Below are positions 45,788 through 58,045 of a stretch of 64,000 nucleotides of DNA, one piece after another. This stretch comes from Protula sp. h YS-2021. Its lineage: Eukaryota; Annelida; Polychaeta; Sabellida; Serpulidae. Every line of letters begins with the position of its first letter. Within the stretch, counting starts at the first letter, position 1. A model generated the notes under the pieces. It made no database searches. It saw nothing but the letters and a program-made list of their open reading frames with translations, and was not told the origin of the DNA. The stretch spans positions 104,021,690 to 104,085,689 of the forward strand of contig OX457024.1 in the NCBI GenBank assembly GCA_949752745.1, given 5' to 3'. Both the position numbers and the translations under genes were made by a program.

Positions 45788-46185
45788 GGTGTAAAAAATA
45801 TGTGTTGCAAACTGTTCCTATATGCCCGTTTTTCTTTAGTTTGTTTAAAATCTCTTTGTTGCCAATATAATACTAAGCAACAACTAACTTGAGTGCAAAG
45901 TGCACACGCACATAAATATCATCAATAAATACGGTTTACCTAATTTCCTTTAGTGTATCATGAAACACGAGAAAGGCCAGTGATAATCATATCATATCAT
46001 ATCATTTGGTAATCATATACGTAATTGTTTCCGGAACATTCATATTTTGTAAAGGGGCATCTGCTCTAGTACAGTGGAACAGCTTTATAAATTGTTTATA
46101 TCCCACGTGCACATGTGTTTATCATCGCATAACGTGTTAAAAATGTGGCACTAGATTTCTCAAGTATCAATATAGTCATTTAAGC

Positions 46186-46353
46186 CGGTAGTAGCTAAGT
46201 GGATAATGGCGGAATTTTTGGCAGGTCAGTTTCATTCATTTATATCTTTCTTGATTTTTGATCGTTGTCAAGCTATTTCGCTTGTGTCGTTAGTTCGACT
46301 CCCGCAGAGTGCGAGCATAGCAATTTTCTATGCAAAGAAGAAGCGCTCCCCGG
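46186..46353 (+). mobile_element. tRNA-derived SINE-like fragment, copy 1
   Basis: TAGCTAAGTGG (46192-46202) resembles an RNA polymerase III A box and AGTTCGACTCC (46292-46302) a B box. The 3' part, from the B box through CAGAGTGC and GCATAGC to CTCCCCGG, also occurs inverted at 47161-47232. The A-to-B spacing of about 100 bp is too long for a tRNA gene. Confidence 0.55.
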
Positions 46354-47160
46354 TTTTGGCACTGTATGGTGGAACAGCGGTTACGGTTTTAACAAGCTGC
46401 GAAAACAAAAATATTGTAATTTTTCAACCAAAAACTTCAGAGGAGTAGCGTTTTATAACTATTTTATAACGCACACACAGACGCCTTCTTTACCTGTGCA
46501 ACACACTTGAAATGATGACCAAAAGGAAATGGTATATCACGCTTGCCGTCAATCTGACATGTCTTGTCACAAGATATAATGTGTGTACACCTGTACCTGC
46601 CCAATAAATAAATCAATAAAAACTAAATTTTAAGTTTTGCCTTCTACATTCAAACATCTCTTGCTGCACTATCACTTGAGAAAATTTCATTTTATTGCAT
46701 GAAACTAGAGACATATTTATAAACAATTCTGTCAAGAACACTGTAACCAGTCAGGCTCTATTGAATTAAGTATCAATAGGCTTGTACGGTCGCCAGAAGT
46801 GGTATTTATATTTTAAAAACGGTTATTGAAAATTCGTACTAGATTTTAAAGAAATCCGGTAAAAATTATGGGAGAAGCATTTTGAAAACTGGCTACGAGG
46901 GACCTATCTAGAGAATATTCGTAGAAAATTTGACAGGAATCCGATAAAAACTGAGAGAGAAGAAGCATTTTAATAAAAGTTATTATAGACATACACACGT
47001 ACGTACACGCAGACGACGAACACCCCCTCTACTTATTTAGAGGAATGCACATGTTTACGACCTAATTTCTCATTCATTCAGTAGTATTTCTTTTGTGGTG
47101 TCTGTAATGAAGTTCATTGGTTAATATGTTCTTATGTTAACTTGTCTATCTATTCAATCA

Positions 47161-47232
47161 CCGGAGAGTGCCCGTTTATTGCACAGTAAATCGTTATGCA
47201 AGCACTCTGTGGGAGTTGAACCCACAATAGCA
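47161..47232 (-). mobile_element. tRNA-derived SINE-like fragment, copy 2
   Basis: The minus strand reads GTGGGTTCAACTCCCACAG then AGTGCTTGCATAACG and ends CACTCTCCGG, paralleling copy 1. GGTTCAACTCC is a good B box. No A box was found upstream, so it is a truncated copy, not a tRNA gene. Confidence 0.55.
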
Positions 47233-47924
47233 ATCAGCGACAAGTAAAGACTAGAACATATACTTGTGACTGTTCTCAATCTCTTTATCATTTGATATGT
47301 TTTGTTGGTACATGATGTGTTCACAACGGCATACCATCACTGGAGAGTGATGGCAGCTGTGTCGAATTCTAGCAGAAGCATTTCGAAATTAATTTCATTT
47401 TTTTAGCATACAGACTTCACAAATGACAGTGGACTGCGTCCTTCGTGACTGGTGTGTATTATGTCATCGATTATGTCCACTGGCCATTCTTGTTGTTTAA
47501 AAATGATAAATTGAAAGGAATGCAGTATTTCCTTGCTTGCCATGGGCACTCATGCTAAAGGGCACTAATCACTCAATTTAATATTGATCGTAATGAGGAT
47601 GTCGGTATACAATGGCTATGCGACATTTCTGCGTATATTTTGAGTCTAGTAGCCCGGTTGCATTGAAATCGCTGCAGATCCTGTATTACAATATGAATTT
47701 CCTTTCAACATGCCCATTTTCAAATTTAAAAAGCAATCATGATATTTAAAAGCAATTTTACTTGTTGTTTAGCCCATTTAATAGCCAACATATGAATATG
47801 TTTCTGGAAAAATGTAATTTTGTTAATTTTTGCCCGTTTATTATCATTTCCTTATATACTATTCCCAGCTGAGTTCAGCTGAAACATAAAACTTTTCGAC
47901 AAAAGCGTTAGTACGATTCCGCTC

Positions 47925-48035
47925 GCCCCTTATCATTTCTTTATAATTTATCCCAAAATTACCGTGGAAACGACACCTCCATCGGAAAGAACCGTAAGTA
48001 CGAATAAGCATATTATGGGCGCAATATACGACTGC
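47925..48035 (+). repeat. interspersed repeat family R1, copy 1
   Basis: Shares TATAATTTATCCCAAA, then GAAACGACACCTCCATCGG and AAGTACGAAT with 50965-51075 and 51538-51640. Non-coding; class unknown. Confidence 0.6.
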
Positions 48036-48714
48036 GTTGCACATGTTGCATGGAAGAGGTCGGCAATAACAATGCACATTATACGAACAAGTAACAAAGA
48101 CAAGATGGGCAACTCCATTTTCATAATACTTTGTTCGCATAAAGCATTCTGAACAACATTTCAACCACAATCGCCGTCTCAATTGTGGGCAATAACCTGC
48201 GTGCTTACACTGTTTCTTAACAGTCGCCACCTCCGCAAATAAGTGTACAATAAGCTGTAATGCTTTACTTACAAACTATGAAACTATTCTTTCATATCTA
48301 TATTCACATACATTCGAATTTTTCATGTTGGTTATTTTGCAGTATTTCTGGGGGAAATCCATTCTGTTTTTAGACCATTTTCAACGTGGCGATTTTTGGT
48401 TACCTGAGTCTTTTCTCTGTTTAAATGCAGACCTCCAGCGAAAACGGAATCTCAATCTTCCCTTAAGGTTTATGCACACAGCTGTTGTTCGAATAGCTTT
48501 CTTTATTTTTACGGTGTCACATGACCGCAAAATGGTGGACAAACAAGATTTTTAAAAGTTCAATTTGCCTAGTTTTAGTTTGAAATGTGATAATTATTAG
48601 ACATGCATGATGCATATGAGGCGGTTCCAATATGGGAAAAACTCCCATTGCAAATTGAGTCGATTGACTGTTTTGGTTAGTAACAGTACAAACTAAGGTA
48701 GCTTAGCTCCGAGT

Positions 48715-49047
48715 TAGCTCCGAGTAGCTCTGACTTGTATAACATCGTATGTCTCTCTGTCAGAGCTACGAAGCCTTCCATTGCTCCACTTATAGGGGTC
48801 AATTTCATATTGTCTGAGGCACGAATCCTGCATACCAGCCCCTTTTATTAAAACATCTACAGAAAGTTCATGCCCAATATGTAGCTCCGAGTAGCTCTGA
48901 CTTGTATAACATCGTATTTCTCTCTGTCAGAGCTACGAGGCCTTCAATCGATCCACTAATAGGGGTTAATTCATATTTTCTGAGGCACGAATCCTGCATA
49001 CTAGCCCCTATTATTCACACATCTACAGAAAGTTCATTCCCAATATG
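48715..49047 (+). repeat. 167-bp direct duplication of an interspersed repeat
   Basis: Units begin at 48715 and 48882 with TAGCTCCGAGTAGCTCTGAC. Each contains the inverted pair GTAGCTCTGAC and GTCAGAGCTAC around a 24-bp loop, then GAGGCACGAATCCTGCATAC and AGAAAGTTCAT. Related pieces occur at 49625-49755, 56995-57050, 59335-59475 (inverted) and 59698. Confidence 0.85.
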
Positions 49048-49124
49048 CCCTTTTTGTAAAAAAGGCATAGTTTCTAGTGAGCTGCATATCTTTTATTTGT
49101 TCATAAAAGTGCAGAAAAGTTAGC

Positions 49125-49205
49125 TTCCGCACCCACCTGTCAAATGTTTATTTACATTCTGGCCTTTAAATGTCACGTGACCAAATTCAAGGGACCGAAG
49201 ATTTA
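49125..49205 (+). repeat. interspersed repeat family R2
   Basis: GCAGAAAAGTTAGCTTCCGC then ACCTGTCAAATGTTTATTTA recurs at 51662-51735 and, inverted, at 59170-59250. Non-coding. Confidence 0.6.
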
Positions 49206-49624
49206 AATAAAGGGTCATAGTTTATTTCTAAAATACATACTAAAATAGCTGATAGATGCAGAGTTAGATATAAATTTATTTTGTATACCCACAATATTTG
49301 ACTTTTTCTTTTTACGTTCTTTTTGAAATATCAACTTAAAAGTTTTTTTTTTTATGGATAATTGCAAAAATTATCGTTACTATTTCACGTTATAAAGTAT
49401 GAGGTTATTTCCGTGTTATTTTCTTTTAAGGAAAGCGTAACACAGAAGTTGTATATGATTACCGTTGTATTTTGAGGGCCTTTAGCAAATGCCAATAAAA
49501 ACCTATGGGTCGTTGAATTCCGCACAAAGTAGCCACAGGGGTGCCTCAAAGCGAGCGCAGTTGACTTGCTTATCGTTATATAGCGAGGCTTTGAGGCGGT
49601 GCCTGGATACTTTTTATCGCACCG

Positions 49625-49755
49625 CTTCTTGGAGCTAGCTCCGAGTCTGCTATTCTTACGCTTACTCGGTGTATCTCTCTGTAAGAGCTGTTTCGGAATA
49701 ATGCATGTCAGTCCCTTTTATTCAAACATTTACAGAAAGTTCATGCCCAATGTAC
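49625..49755 (+). repeat. diverged copy of the TAGCTCCGAGT repeat
   Basis: Contains GGAGCTAGCTCCGAGTC, CTCTCTGTAAGAGC and TTTACAGAAAGTTCATGCCC, matching the 167-bp unit at 48715-49047 with divergence. Confidence 0.6.
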
Positions 49756-50481
49756 GAGACAGAGTACATTCAAATAAGCCAATACGCACTTTGACTTTTC
49801 ATTTCATTTCAACGTTTATTTCAAAAATGTACAATGAAACTCATTACAGTACAAAACAATGGCGTAAGTAACTATAAAATATATTGACAGTTTGGAAAGG
49901 GAACAAGCAAAAGCGAACAGCTTACTCCTCGCTTGCCCTTTACAAGGAGAGAAACATAAAATTGAACAGCATATCGTAATTGGCAAAATTGAAAACATGT
50001 TCTTTTAATGCGAGAACAGCGTTTGCGGCGGTTGTTCGATGTTTATTTACAAACTTTAAGCCACGCCATTCACTATTACATTCTTATATGGGTCATAATA
50101 ATTTTCATCAGCCAACAGGCGAGTTTGTAATTGAACCAATTACGATGTGCTGGTCAATTTGAATGTTCCTTGCCTTGTACAATGTTTTTCAGAATAAGTT
50201 CCATACAGCCACTTCAGTATTGACAGTAATTTTAGAGTAAACAGTAAAATGACCATGAGAGAATAAAGAACACATAAAACTGATAAATATAGAACAGAGG
50301 CAATCGTCGATTTGCACTATTAACATACTGTACAATTACACTCTTGTGGGTTTATTCAGTTCACGAATTTTGGAAATTTGATAGCTGTAAGTAATCATAT
50401 GTACAAATTTACAAATTGATTTATCAACGCTTAGTTTTGAGCATGGCAAAGTAATTAATGTAGAGTAGTTTACATATTAAG

Positions 50482-50760
50482 TCATGCATAGCTAGAAATA
50501 AAATGCATTTTCAATTTTGCTTTGAAGGAGGCTAGATTTGGTAGATATTTAAGGTCTTGGGGTAAGGAATTCCAAAGATTAACTCCTCTAATACTTGTAC
50601 AATGTTTGTTACGGTTAGTTCTTGAATATAACACCATAAAGTTTCCCTGTTGCCTTGTTGTCCGCTCACTATTTACGATCTTGAACAACCGTTGGACTGC
50701 ATTTGGTAGGGCACATATATATGTCTTGAACATAATAACACTTTTTCCGAAAAGTTTTTG
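50482..50760 (-). mobile_element. non-LTR retrotransposon 3' fragment
   Basis: The minus-strand frame reads RTTRQQGNFMVLYSRTNRNK, then SIRGVNLWNSLPQDLK and ASFKAKLKMHFISSY. The RT C-terminal pattern of an R...RT...WNSLP...FK..LK series is typical of CR1/L2/Jockey-like ORF2 ends. No RT core is present here, so the copy is truncated. Confidence 0.8.
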
Positions 50761-50964
50761 CGTTTCGGTTGAATTCGGTTGGGATAAGGATATAAAGAAA
50801 TGATAAAAAAAAAACGGCAAAAATCAACAAAATTCCGTTTTGTGTGTTTGTGTTGGTTATTAAAGGGACTGAATAATATGTAAAATAGCTTTTAAAAGAT
50901 CATATGATGACTTTATAAATTTGAAAGTATGCATATTGAAAGAGAATTAGAATTTTGATGTTTT

Positions 50965-51075
50965 CCCTTATCATTTTTTTTATAATTTATCCCAAAGAAT
51001 TAGCAGTCGAAACAACACCCCCACCGGAAAGACCCGAAAGTGCGAATTGGCTTATTGGACAGCACATCGTAAATG
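50965..51075 (+). repeat. interspersed repeat family R1, copy 2
   Basis: Shares TATAATTTATCCCAAAG and CCGGAAAGACCCGAAAGTG with the copies at 47925 and 51538. Confidence 0.6.
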
Positions 51076-51537
51076 GCTAAATTACAATTTGGTCTGTTAG
51101 CTGCAGGATCGTCATGACTTACAATAAGATTCTCATGGTGAATTGTGCGGCTTTTAATTTGTTAGCAAACATGGAATGACCAGCACAAAGGCTGTTTTCA
51201 TATTAAAAGAACCCATTTTCTATGTTGCCAATTATGATGTGCTGCTCAATTTCATGTTTCTCTCCTTGTACAATTTTCGCAAACATAGGCATATTTTTTA
51301 ATGAGTGGATTCGAATATAGACTTTTGCCGAAAAGTTTTTGCGTTTCGACTGAATTCAGTTGGGATAAGGATATAAAGAAATGATATAAAAAAAACTGCC
51401 AAAAATCAACAAAATTCCATTTTGCCAGAAACATATTCCCATGTTGGCTCTTAAAGGGACTGAATAACATGTAAATTTTTTTTTAAATATTATATGATGG
51501 TTTTTTAAATTGAGAGTATGAAAATTAGAATTTTGAT

Positions 51538-51735
51538 GTTTTTCCCTTACAATTTCTGTATAATTTATCCCAAAAAAGTGCAATAGAAACGATACCTCCA
51601 TCAGAAAAACCGGAAAGTACGAATTGGCTTTTGATCTGTAGATCTTATTTTTTTCATTAAAGTGCAGAAAAATTAGCTTCCGCACTCACCTGTCAAAGTG
51701 TTTGTTTATGTTCCGCCCTTTAAGTCTCGAGTGAA
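51538..51735 (+). repeat. interspersed repeats R1 (copy 3) and R2 (copy 2)
   Basis: TATAATTTATCCCAAAA and CCTCCATCAGAAAAACC belong to R1; GCAGAAAAATTAGCTTCCGC and CTGTCAAAGTGTTTGTTTA to R2. The segment 51310-51420 also repeats 50745-50835 (TTTTGCGTTTCG and GGGATAAGGATATAAAGAAA), so this region is duplicated. Confidence 0.6.
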
Positions 51736-52169
51736 CAAAAAATTGAAATAAACAGATGATAGATTATCTGTAAAATGTATACTCACATAATTGATAAAAG
51801 CAGAATTAGGCATAACTTTATTCTGTACACCCACAGTGTTTAAATTTTAGGTTTTTTTCATGCTTTATGAAATATCAGTTTTAAGTTTTTGGCGAAAAAT
51901 TGCAAAATTTATTGTAATTTTTACACGTGATAAACTTGGTTTATTGATTGATTTATTTATTTGTAGTCAAATAACAAAGCAACAAATAACAAACGTACAT
52001 TTCTAAAAATATTATATACTATTCTTGTTGTAAAGCAGTATAAATTAAAAAAGGGAGAGCACTGAAAGTCGAATTCTTCAACTTATTTCAATAGCTGTCC
52101 CATGTAATGAAAATGTGGTTTCACAAGATGGCACAATATCACACACAATACTACACACCTATATACTCA

Positions 52170-53465
52170 CATTGAAATACATAATACTTCAAGGACTAAA
52201 ATCTAATAAACTCAGAAGTTTCTCACATGACTAGTCTGGTGAACAGGAATCTCTTGCATCTTAACTCAAGGTTCGCGCTGGGTTCTCAGGAAAGTGAGTC
52301 AAAAAAGGAAAGTGTGACTCAGTTGGGTAAAGAAAGACTCGGTGGGTTCCAAAAAATGAGTCATTTCGTAAAAATGCCCAAAAAGTGGACAAAAACCCCG
52401 CCAACGTGAACCCTGTAAGTTACATACAGCAATGCTGGAAGATAATTTAATAACTATTTGGAAATGAGTTCCACATTTCAGTACCGTTATCGACAAAAGA
52501 AATGATATCTTTTTGTTTCACAGATGGAAGTACATATGACATCGAGTTTCCACGAATAACATAAGAGTGAGTTTCACTAACAGGTTGCAAGTTACGCATA
52601 TACCTTGGAGCCATTCAGTGATAAATTTTACACATCATACAGAGAGACAGTAATTCAACCCTTCCTTCAGCATTTAGCCAGATTATCTTAGCAATTAATG
52701 ATGAATCTATGTGAGTTCTAGGGTTGGGACGAAATATGTAACGTATCTTTTTGTTCTGACATATTTGCAGTTTTATTTTATGGTATTTTGTGACGCCACA
52801 GTACCATGATATCGAAGCATAGTCAAATAAGGGTTGCAAAAGAGTGGAACTTAAACAATTTTTGCTCATTCGTTCGAATTAAATTTTGTTTTCTGTACAA
52901 AAAGTTCAAGCATGCATTAACCCTTTTAATAACATTTTCACTTATGGTTTTACCTGGTGGATCTTGATCTAACGCTGAGCCGACCGAGGATTTAAATTCT
53001 ATTGATACATTGTTACGTTTGATATGTAAGTTTGACATCTTTTTGCGCTTCTGTTACTAGCAAAAATAACGCTTTCAGTTTTATGTAGGTTCAAAGATAA
53101 TTTGTTTTCTTCTAGGTTTGCTTGTAATTTTAACTCCATATCGGGAATATTTTTTTACCAGAAACAAGAAGAGCGGAATCGTTGGCATACAAAAATAAAT
53201 GACAATGAACTGCATCAAACATATCATTCACATAAATGAAAAAATGGCTATATATTGATCCTTGAGGAACACCACAAGTTACATCACAGTGAGAAGAATA
53301 AATACAATTTATGTCAATTATGTCAATTTATGTACTACTTTCCATTACTTGGGTAAGACTGAAACTAAGAAAGAGTACATTCATTTAAACCTGTGCTTTA
53401 AGCTTACAAAGGAGAATTTTATAGTCGACATTATCAAACGCTTTTGTTAATCGATTAAGAGGATA
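52170..53465 (-). mobile_element. degenerate non-LTR retrotransposon (outer LINE)
   Basis: Minus-strand pieces in several frames: LTKAFDNVDYKILLCKLK, VPQGSIYSHFFIYVND, HLFLYANDSALLVSGKK, LQANLEENKLSLNLHKTES, LQICQNKKIRYIFRPNPRT and MAPRYMRNLQPVSETHS. This is the order of an RT domain and C-terminus. The catalytic motif is YAND in place of YADD, and frames are broken, so it is inactive. A MITE (52267-52415) sits in its 3' part, and another LINE ends at its 5' edge. Confidence 0.85.
52267..52415. mobile_element. 149-bp MITE, copy 1
   Basis: Ends AAGGTTCGCGCTGGG and CCAACGTGAACCCTG are inverted copies. It closely matches 58699-58850. Flanks TAACT and TAAGT are a near 5-bp duplication. It interrupts the C-terminal part of the outer LINE. 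Confidence 0.75.
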
Positions 53466-53474
53466 CCTGCATAT

Positions 53475-55430
53475 TATCATTATTTATTATTACACCGTTT
53501 TTATATAGCGCTTATTCACTAAGCGCTTTACAATATAAAATTTAAATATCGTTAAATATGCTTTAAAATGATACAAATTTCTAAAATATAATACTGATTT
53601 AACATCCATAAGCTAACATAAACAAATGAGTTTTGAGCAAACGTTTAAAAATGAATAAATTATCACAGTTTCGGATATTGTCGGGAAGCTTGTTCCATTC
53701 TCGTGTACCTGCCACGGAGAATGCGCGATCAACATATTTCATGTTTGTTTTTGGAACCAGCAGAAGGTTTTTTGATGCATTGCGAAGCTGCCTGGTTGGT
53801 GTGTATCTAATAAGCATATCGCGCATATATTGAGGGGAAAATCCGTTAAGCGCTTTGTACACTAAAAAGACTATCTTGAAGATTATCCGTTCACGCACTG
53901 GTAACCAATGCAAGGTTTTACATGCTTCTGAAAAACTGGCATCCCAGTTCATAACTATTCTGGCTGCACAATTCATAACTGATTTTAGTTGTTGTATTGA
54001 TGACATGGGAAGATCAATGTAAAGTGCGTTGCAGTAATCCAGTCTGCTGATTACCAAAGCATGTACCAGTACCTTAGTCACATCTTGAGTGAGGACGGGC
54101 ATAACACTTTTTATCCAGTTTAAAAAATAGAAGCACTTTTTCCTTACTGATGAAATCTGCGGCAGAAGTGACATTGAGTAGTCCATAATTACACCAGAGT
54201 TGCTGGCTTGATGCGTTCGCATAACCGTATCTCCACCTAAATCTAGTGACTCGATTTCAATGAATGGTTCATAATGCTTGCTAACTAAGATAAGTAATTC
54301 CGTTTTATCCTTATTAAGTTTCTTTTTGTTGTCACAAAGACATTCGGAGATTCGAACTATTCCATCTTCTAACATCGCCTTGGTCTCACATTGACTTGAT
54401 AATGATTTACGAATGGCCGACTTCCACAGCTGCGTATCTTCAGCATGACAGTGAAAGAATAAAAACATCAGACGTGCAAGTAGTCCAAGAAATTTTGTGT
54501 ATAGAGTATACAGCCGGGGGCCGATTATTGAGCCCTGTGGAACGGAACTATTAAGTTTAGATAAATCGGACAGGACATCGTTGATCATGACTTGCATCGA
54601 ACGAGTCTTGAGGTATGACGAGAACCATTTAAGTGCAGTGCCTCTGACCCCAAAGGACCTGTCTAATCTGTCTAGAAGAATGTCGTGGTCCACAGTATCA
54701 AAAGCAGCTGACAAGTCCAGAAGGATTATCCAGAGATAGCAATGAGTCGTTGAATATCTTTAGGAGTGCTGTCTCTGTGCTACAAAAAGCCTTATATGCT
54801 GACTGCATGGTTTCATGCAGAGAATTGGCATCAAGATGATTTGATAGTTGGTTATTAACGGTTGTCTCAATCACCTTTGATAAAAATGCGAGATTCGATA
54901 CGGGGCGGTAATTTTGCAGTTCGTGGTCTAACGTAGGTTTTTTAAGCAACGGCCTTACCAAGGCAGTTTTGCGTTTTTCCGGAAACGTGCCATTTTCGAG
55001 TGATAGATTAACTATTCGCAAAATAACTGGGTTCAACACACCCCCAGTTCTTTGACAGAAAACGTAGGAAGTGGATCCAGTTCACATGATTTTGATGACA
55101 TTCTAGGAAGAATTTTCTCTAGATCTACCACGGAAATGATGTTGAAGTTAGAAAAAGGTGCACCAATAAAGTTCTCGTCATTCTCCAATGGATTACGAGT
55201 AGCTTGGGGAAAATTTGCGCGTATATTCTCAATTTTACTGATAAAATAGTCAGCAAATGCGTTAGAAAGTTTTCCGGCTGTTTCGATGCATAATACTATT
55301 CGCTGTCCTAAAATTTTCCTTTTGACTGTGACTATTTTAACACTTTTAGATCTGTCGGCTGCCTTTGACACTTGCATCTTTCTGACACTTCCATGTTTCT
55401 GGCACCGTCCTAAACTGGTTTCGGTCATAT
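53475..55430 (-). mobile_element. non-LTR retrotransposon, main part (middle LINE)
   Basis: Three overlapping minus-strand frames, offset by single-base shifts near 55035 and 54710, together give [68 protein letters not shown], then DRAFSVAGTREWNKLPDN and FKRLLKTHLF. These are RT and C-terminal hallmarks of CR1/L2/Jockey-type elements. The active-site motif reads HAED in place of Y/FADD. The 3' tail (GCGCTATATAAA, then a TAATAATAAATAAT stretch) ends near 53475, abutting the outer LINE. Confidence 0.9.
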
Positions 55431-55489
55431 CAGTGAAAGATCACAAAAAGTAAAAATTGGCAATGTATATTCACAAGCAACTGAACTGC

Positions 55490-56610
55490 TAACGGGTTTT
55501 TGCACAGGGGTCAGGTATGGGCCCCAGGATATATAACCAATACACACGGGATCTCGGCTCGTTGCTCAGAGCACTACAAGTCCTGTTTCACCTTTTCGCA
55601 GACGACTCTCAACTCTACCAAGTGGTAAATCCCTCGTCTGTTCAGTCTCAAAGAGATGGAATCGCTTATTTACAGGACGCAATAGAAACAACTGGGCTTT
55701 GGATGTCTAAACACAAGTTACAGCTAAACAAGTCTAAAACTGAGTTTATTATTTTTGGTACGAGGCAACAACTGCGTAAAGTGCAAACAACTTCAATTTT
55801 AGTAGACAGTGAGCCCATTGTCGCAACCCCATGCGTACGGAATCTCGGTGCTTTTTTGACAGTGAAATTAAAAATGGTATTGCACGTGAATAATCAAAGT
55901 AGGATACTATCAATTACGGCAATTAAGAGTGATGAGGCCATGTTTGACGGCCGACGCAACCAAAATTCACTCTCTCATTTTATCCAGACTTGATTATGCT
56001 AACACGCTTTTATACGGCATCTCTGTATGGCAACTAGACGCGCTGCAGCGGTTGCAAAACAATGCAGCTAAGCTGATCACCGGCCAGACCAAGCATGAGC
56101 ATATCACCGAAACCTTGCGTGAACTGCACTGGTTACCGATCAGATCTCGCATCAAGTACATTATACTGCTGTGGACGTTCAAAGCGCTGAATAATATTGC
56201 ACCAGTCTATATTCGCGACATGTTAGCCATAAACCGTCCATCAAGACCTGGTCTCCGCTCTGCGCATGACGAGTTATTGCTCTCTATACCCTAGACGTCC
56301 TTGAAATATGGTGGAGACAAAGCTTTTAGCGCAGCAGCACCAAAGCTTTGGAACTCCTCGCCAAAAAATCTCAGGAGCACCAAGTGCATAAATCGTTTTA
56401 AAAAAGATTTAAAAACACACTTGTTTATCGAATATTATTATTAATCAGTATTATTGTTCTTTAAGTAGCATTTTTGCAGCATTTAGTAACAGTATTTAGT
56501 ATTTTAATAGTATTTTGCTTATTGGTACTTAGTATTCAAATCTAGTCTAGTCATTTTTCACAATTGTAAAGCGCATTGGCCATTTTAATGTACATGCACT
56601 ATATAAATCC
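55490..56610 (+). mobile_element. 5'-truncated non-LTR retrotransposon (inner LINE)
   Basis: Plus-strand reading: AQGSGMGPRIYNQYTRDLGS, HLFADDSQLYQV with an intact FADD motif, LQLNKSKTEFIIFGTRQQL, then after a frame change LSRLDYANTLLYGISVWQLD, LHWLPIRSRIKYIILLWTFK, and after one in-frame stop AFSAAAPKLWNSSP and FKKDLKTHLFI. The 3' end has GTAAAGCGCATTGG and ACTATATAAATC. It splits the minus-strand LINE into 53475-55430 and 56630-56840. Confidence 0.85.
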
Positions 56611-56629
56611 CATGTAATGTATTTTTCTG

Positions 56630-56840
56630 GACCTGATCGTTATAAAAGGCACGATCCGCTTTATTGCCGGCATCACGATATTCGGAAAATAGACTTTTAA
56701 AAGCCTTTTCGTCATCGTTAGATTGATATTTCCGGGCACGATGCTCGGTTTGTCGTGTTTTACGTCGAAAAGAATGCAATTCCTCTGTATACCAGGCATA
56801 AAAGCCTTTGACAAAGTTAAACTTAATGAGATCGGTCAAT
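56630..56840 (-). mobile_element. upstream part of the middle LINE
   Basis: The minus-strand frame has YAWYTEELHSFRRKTRQTE, then FKSLFSEYRDAGNKADRAFY and NDQVQK, the segment that precedes the RT domain in these elements. It belongs directly upstream of LSNAFADYF at 55250, from which the plus-strand LINE separates it. Confidence 0.75.
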
Positions 56841-57211
56841 TACGTTAAACAGGTTTCAGTTAAAAATTTAGATCGAAAGCCTGATTAAAATTTGTAGATA
56901 ATATCTACGCACCCTGTATACAAACAAACGTCAATTGTTGTTATATAGCGAGCATTTGAAGCGGTACATGGAAACCCTGTAACGTGCTCCTTCTTGGAAC
57001 TAGCTCCGAGTCATCTCTTCCGTACACGTACTCGGTATAGCTCCAAGAAGCGGCACGCTACAGGATTTCGACGTATCGCTTCAATTTTTCCTAGTATTCC
57101 TAGTTTTTTTGGGCGGTTCCTAGTTTTCTTAGTTTTTTTTTCGAAATTCCTAGTTTTTTTTCTAGTTTTTATAGACCCAAAAAGTATGGAATGCCGTTTT
57201 CACATTTATTA

Positions 57212-58045
57212 GTGAATTATTGATATCAAGAATTAATTTTTGATCTCAAAAATTGATTTTTTGATATCAAGAATTAATTTTTGATCTCAATAAATCCATA
57301 TTTTGATATCAAGAATTCATTTTTGCTATCTGTAATTGTATTCTTGATATCTCTAAATGTATTCTTGATCTCAAAAAATAATTTTTGATATCAATAAATA
57401 TTTTGAGATATCAAGAAATATTTATTGATATCAAAAATGATTTAAAGATATCTAAAATTAATTTTTTGAGATCAAAAATTCAATTCTTGATAGCAAAAAT
57501 GAAATATTTGAGAGCAAAATATTAATTTTGAGCTCACTAATTGATTTTCTATATATTGATATCAAGAATTTATTTCAGATATCATTATTTCTGACTGGTA
57601 CATTTTTAATTTGTATTTTGAAATCTGCAAACGATTTTTTGATCTCAAAAACTGATTCTTGATATCAAAATATCAGTCTATTTTTTTAAATAAAAAATTC
57701 AGAAACGCATATCTGTAAATAAATAATGGCTGTCCATGTATACAGAATCTTTATTTTAATTTTTTACTGTACAAAAAGAAGCAATTCTTGAGATCAAAAA
57801 TTATGTTGTTATTATTGATCTCAATAATTCAAATTTTCATCTCCAAAATTTAATTGACGATTCGTTATATTTTATGTGAATGTGTGTCTCCCGTAAGATT
57901 TTTAGGGTTGTAAAATTGATTTTTTGATCTGAAAAATAAATTTTTGCCATCTAAAATTCAATTATTGATAGCAAAATATAAATTAATGAGATCTAAATTG
58001 ATTTATTGATATCTCTAAATATATTTTGATATCAAAAATAAACAT
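57212..58045. repeat. AT-rich block of GATATC/GATCTC-centred cryptic repeats
   Basis: Over about 830 bp the motif TTTTTGATATCAAGAATT and its variants (TTTTTGATCTCAAAAATT) recur at irregular spacing. The core is palindromic, so every unit is a small hairpin. No coding capacity. Confidence 0.75.

Noticed and set aside
46206..46448. Plus-strand first exon starting MAEFLAG with a GTCAGT donor
   Set aside because: The ATGGCGG lies inside the SINE-like segment next to its A box; no downstream exon was recognised.
47161..47232. A tRNA gene on the minus strand
   Set aside because: A good B box and T-arm-like sequence exist, but no A box, acceptor stem or anticodon arm could be built, and the segment is shared with 46290-46353.
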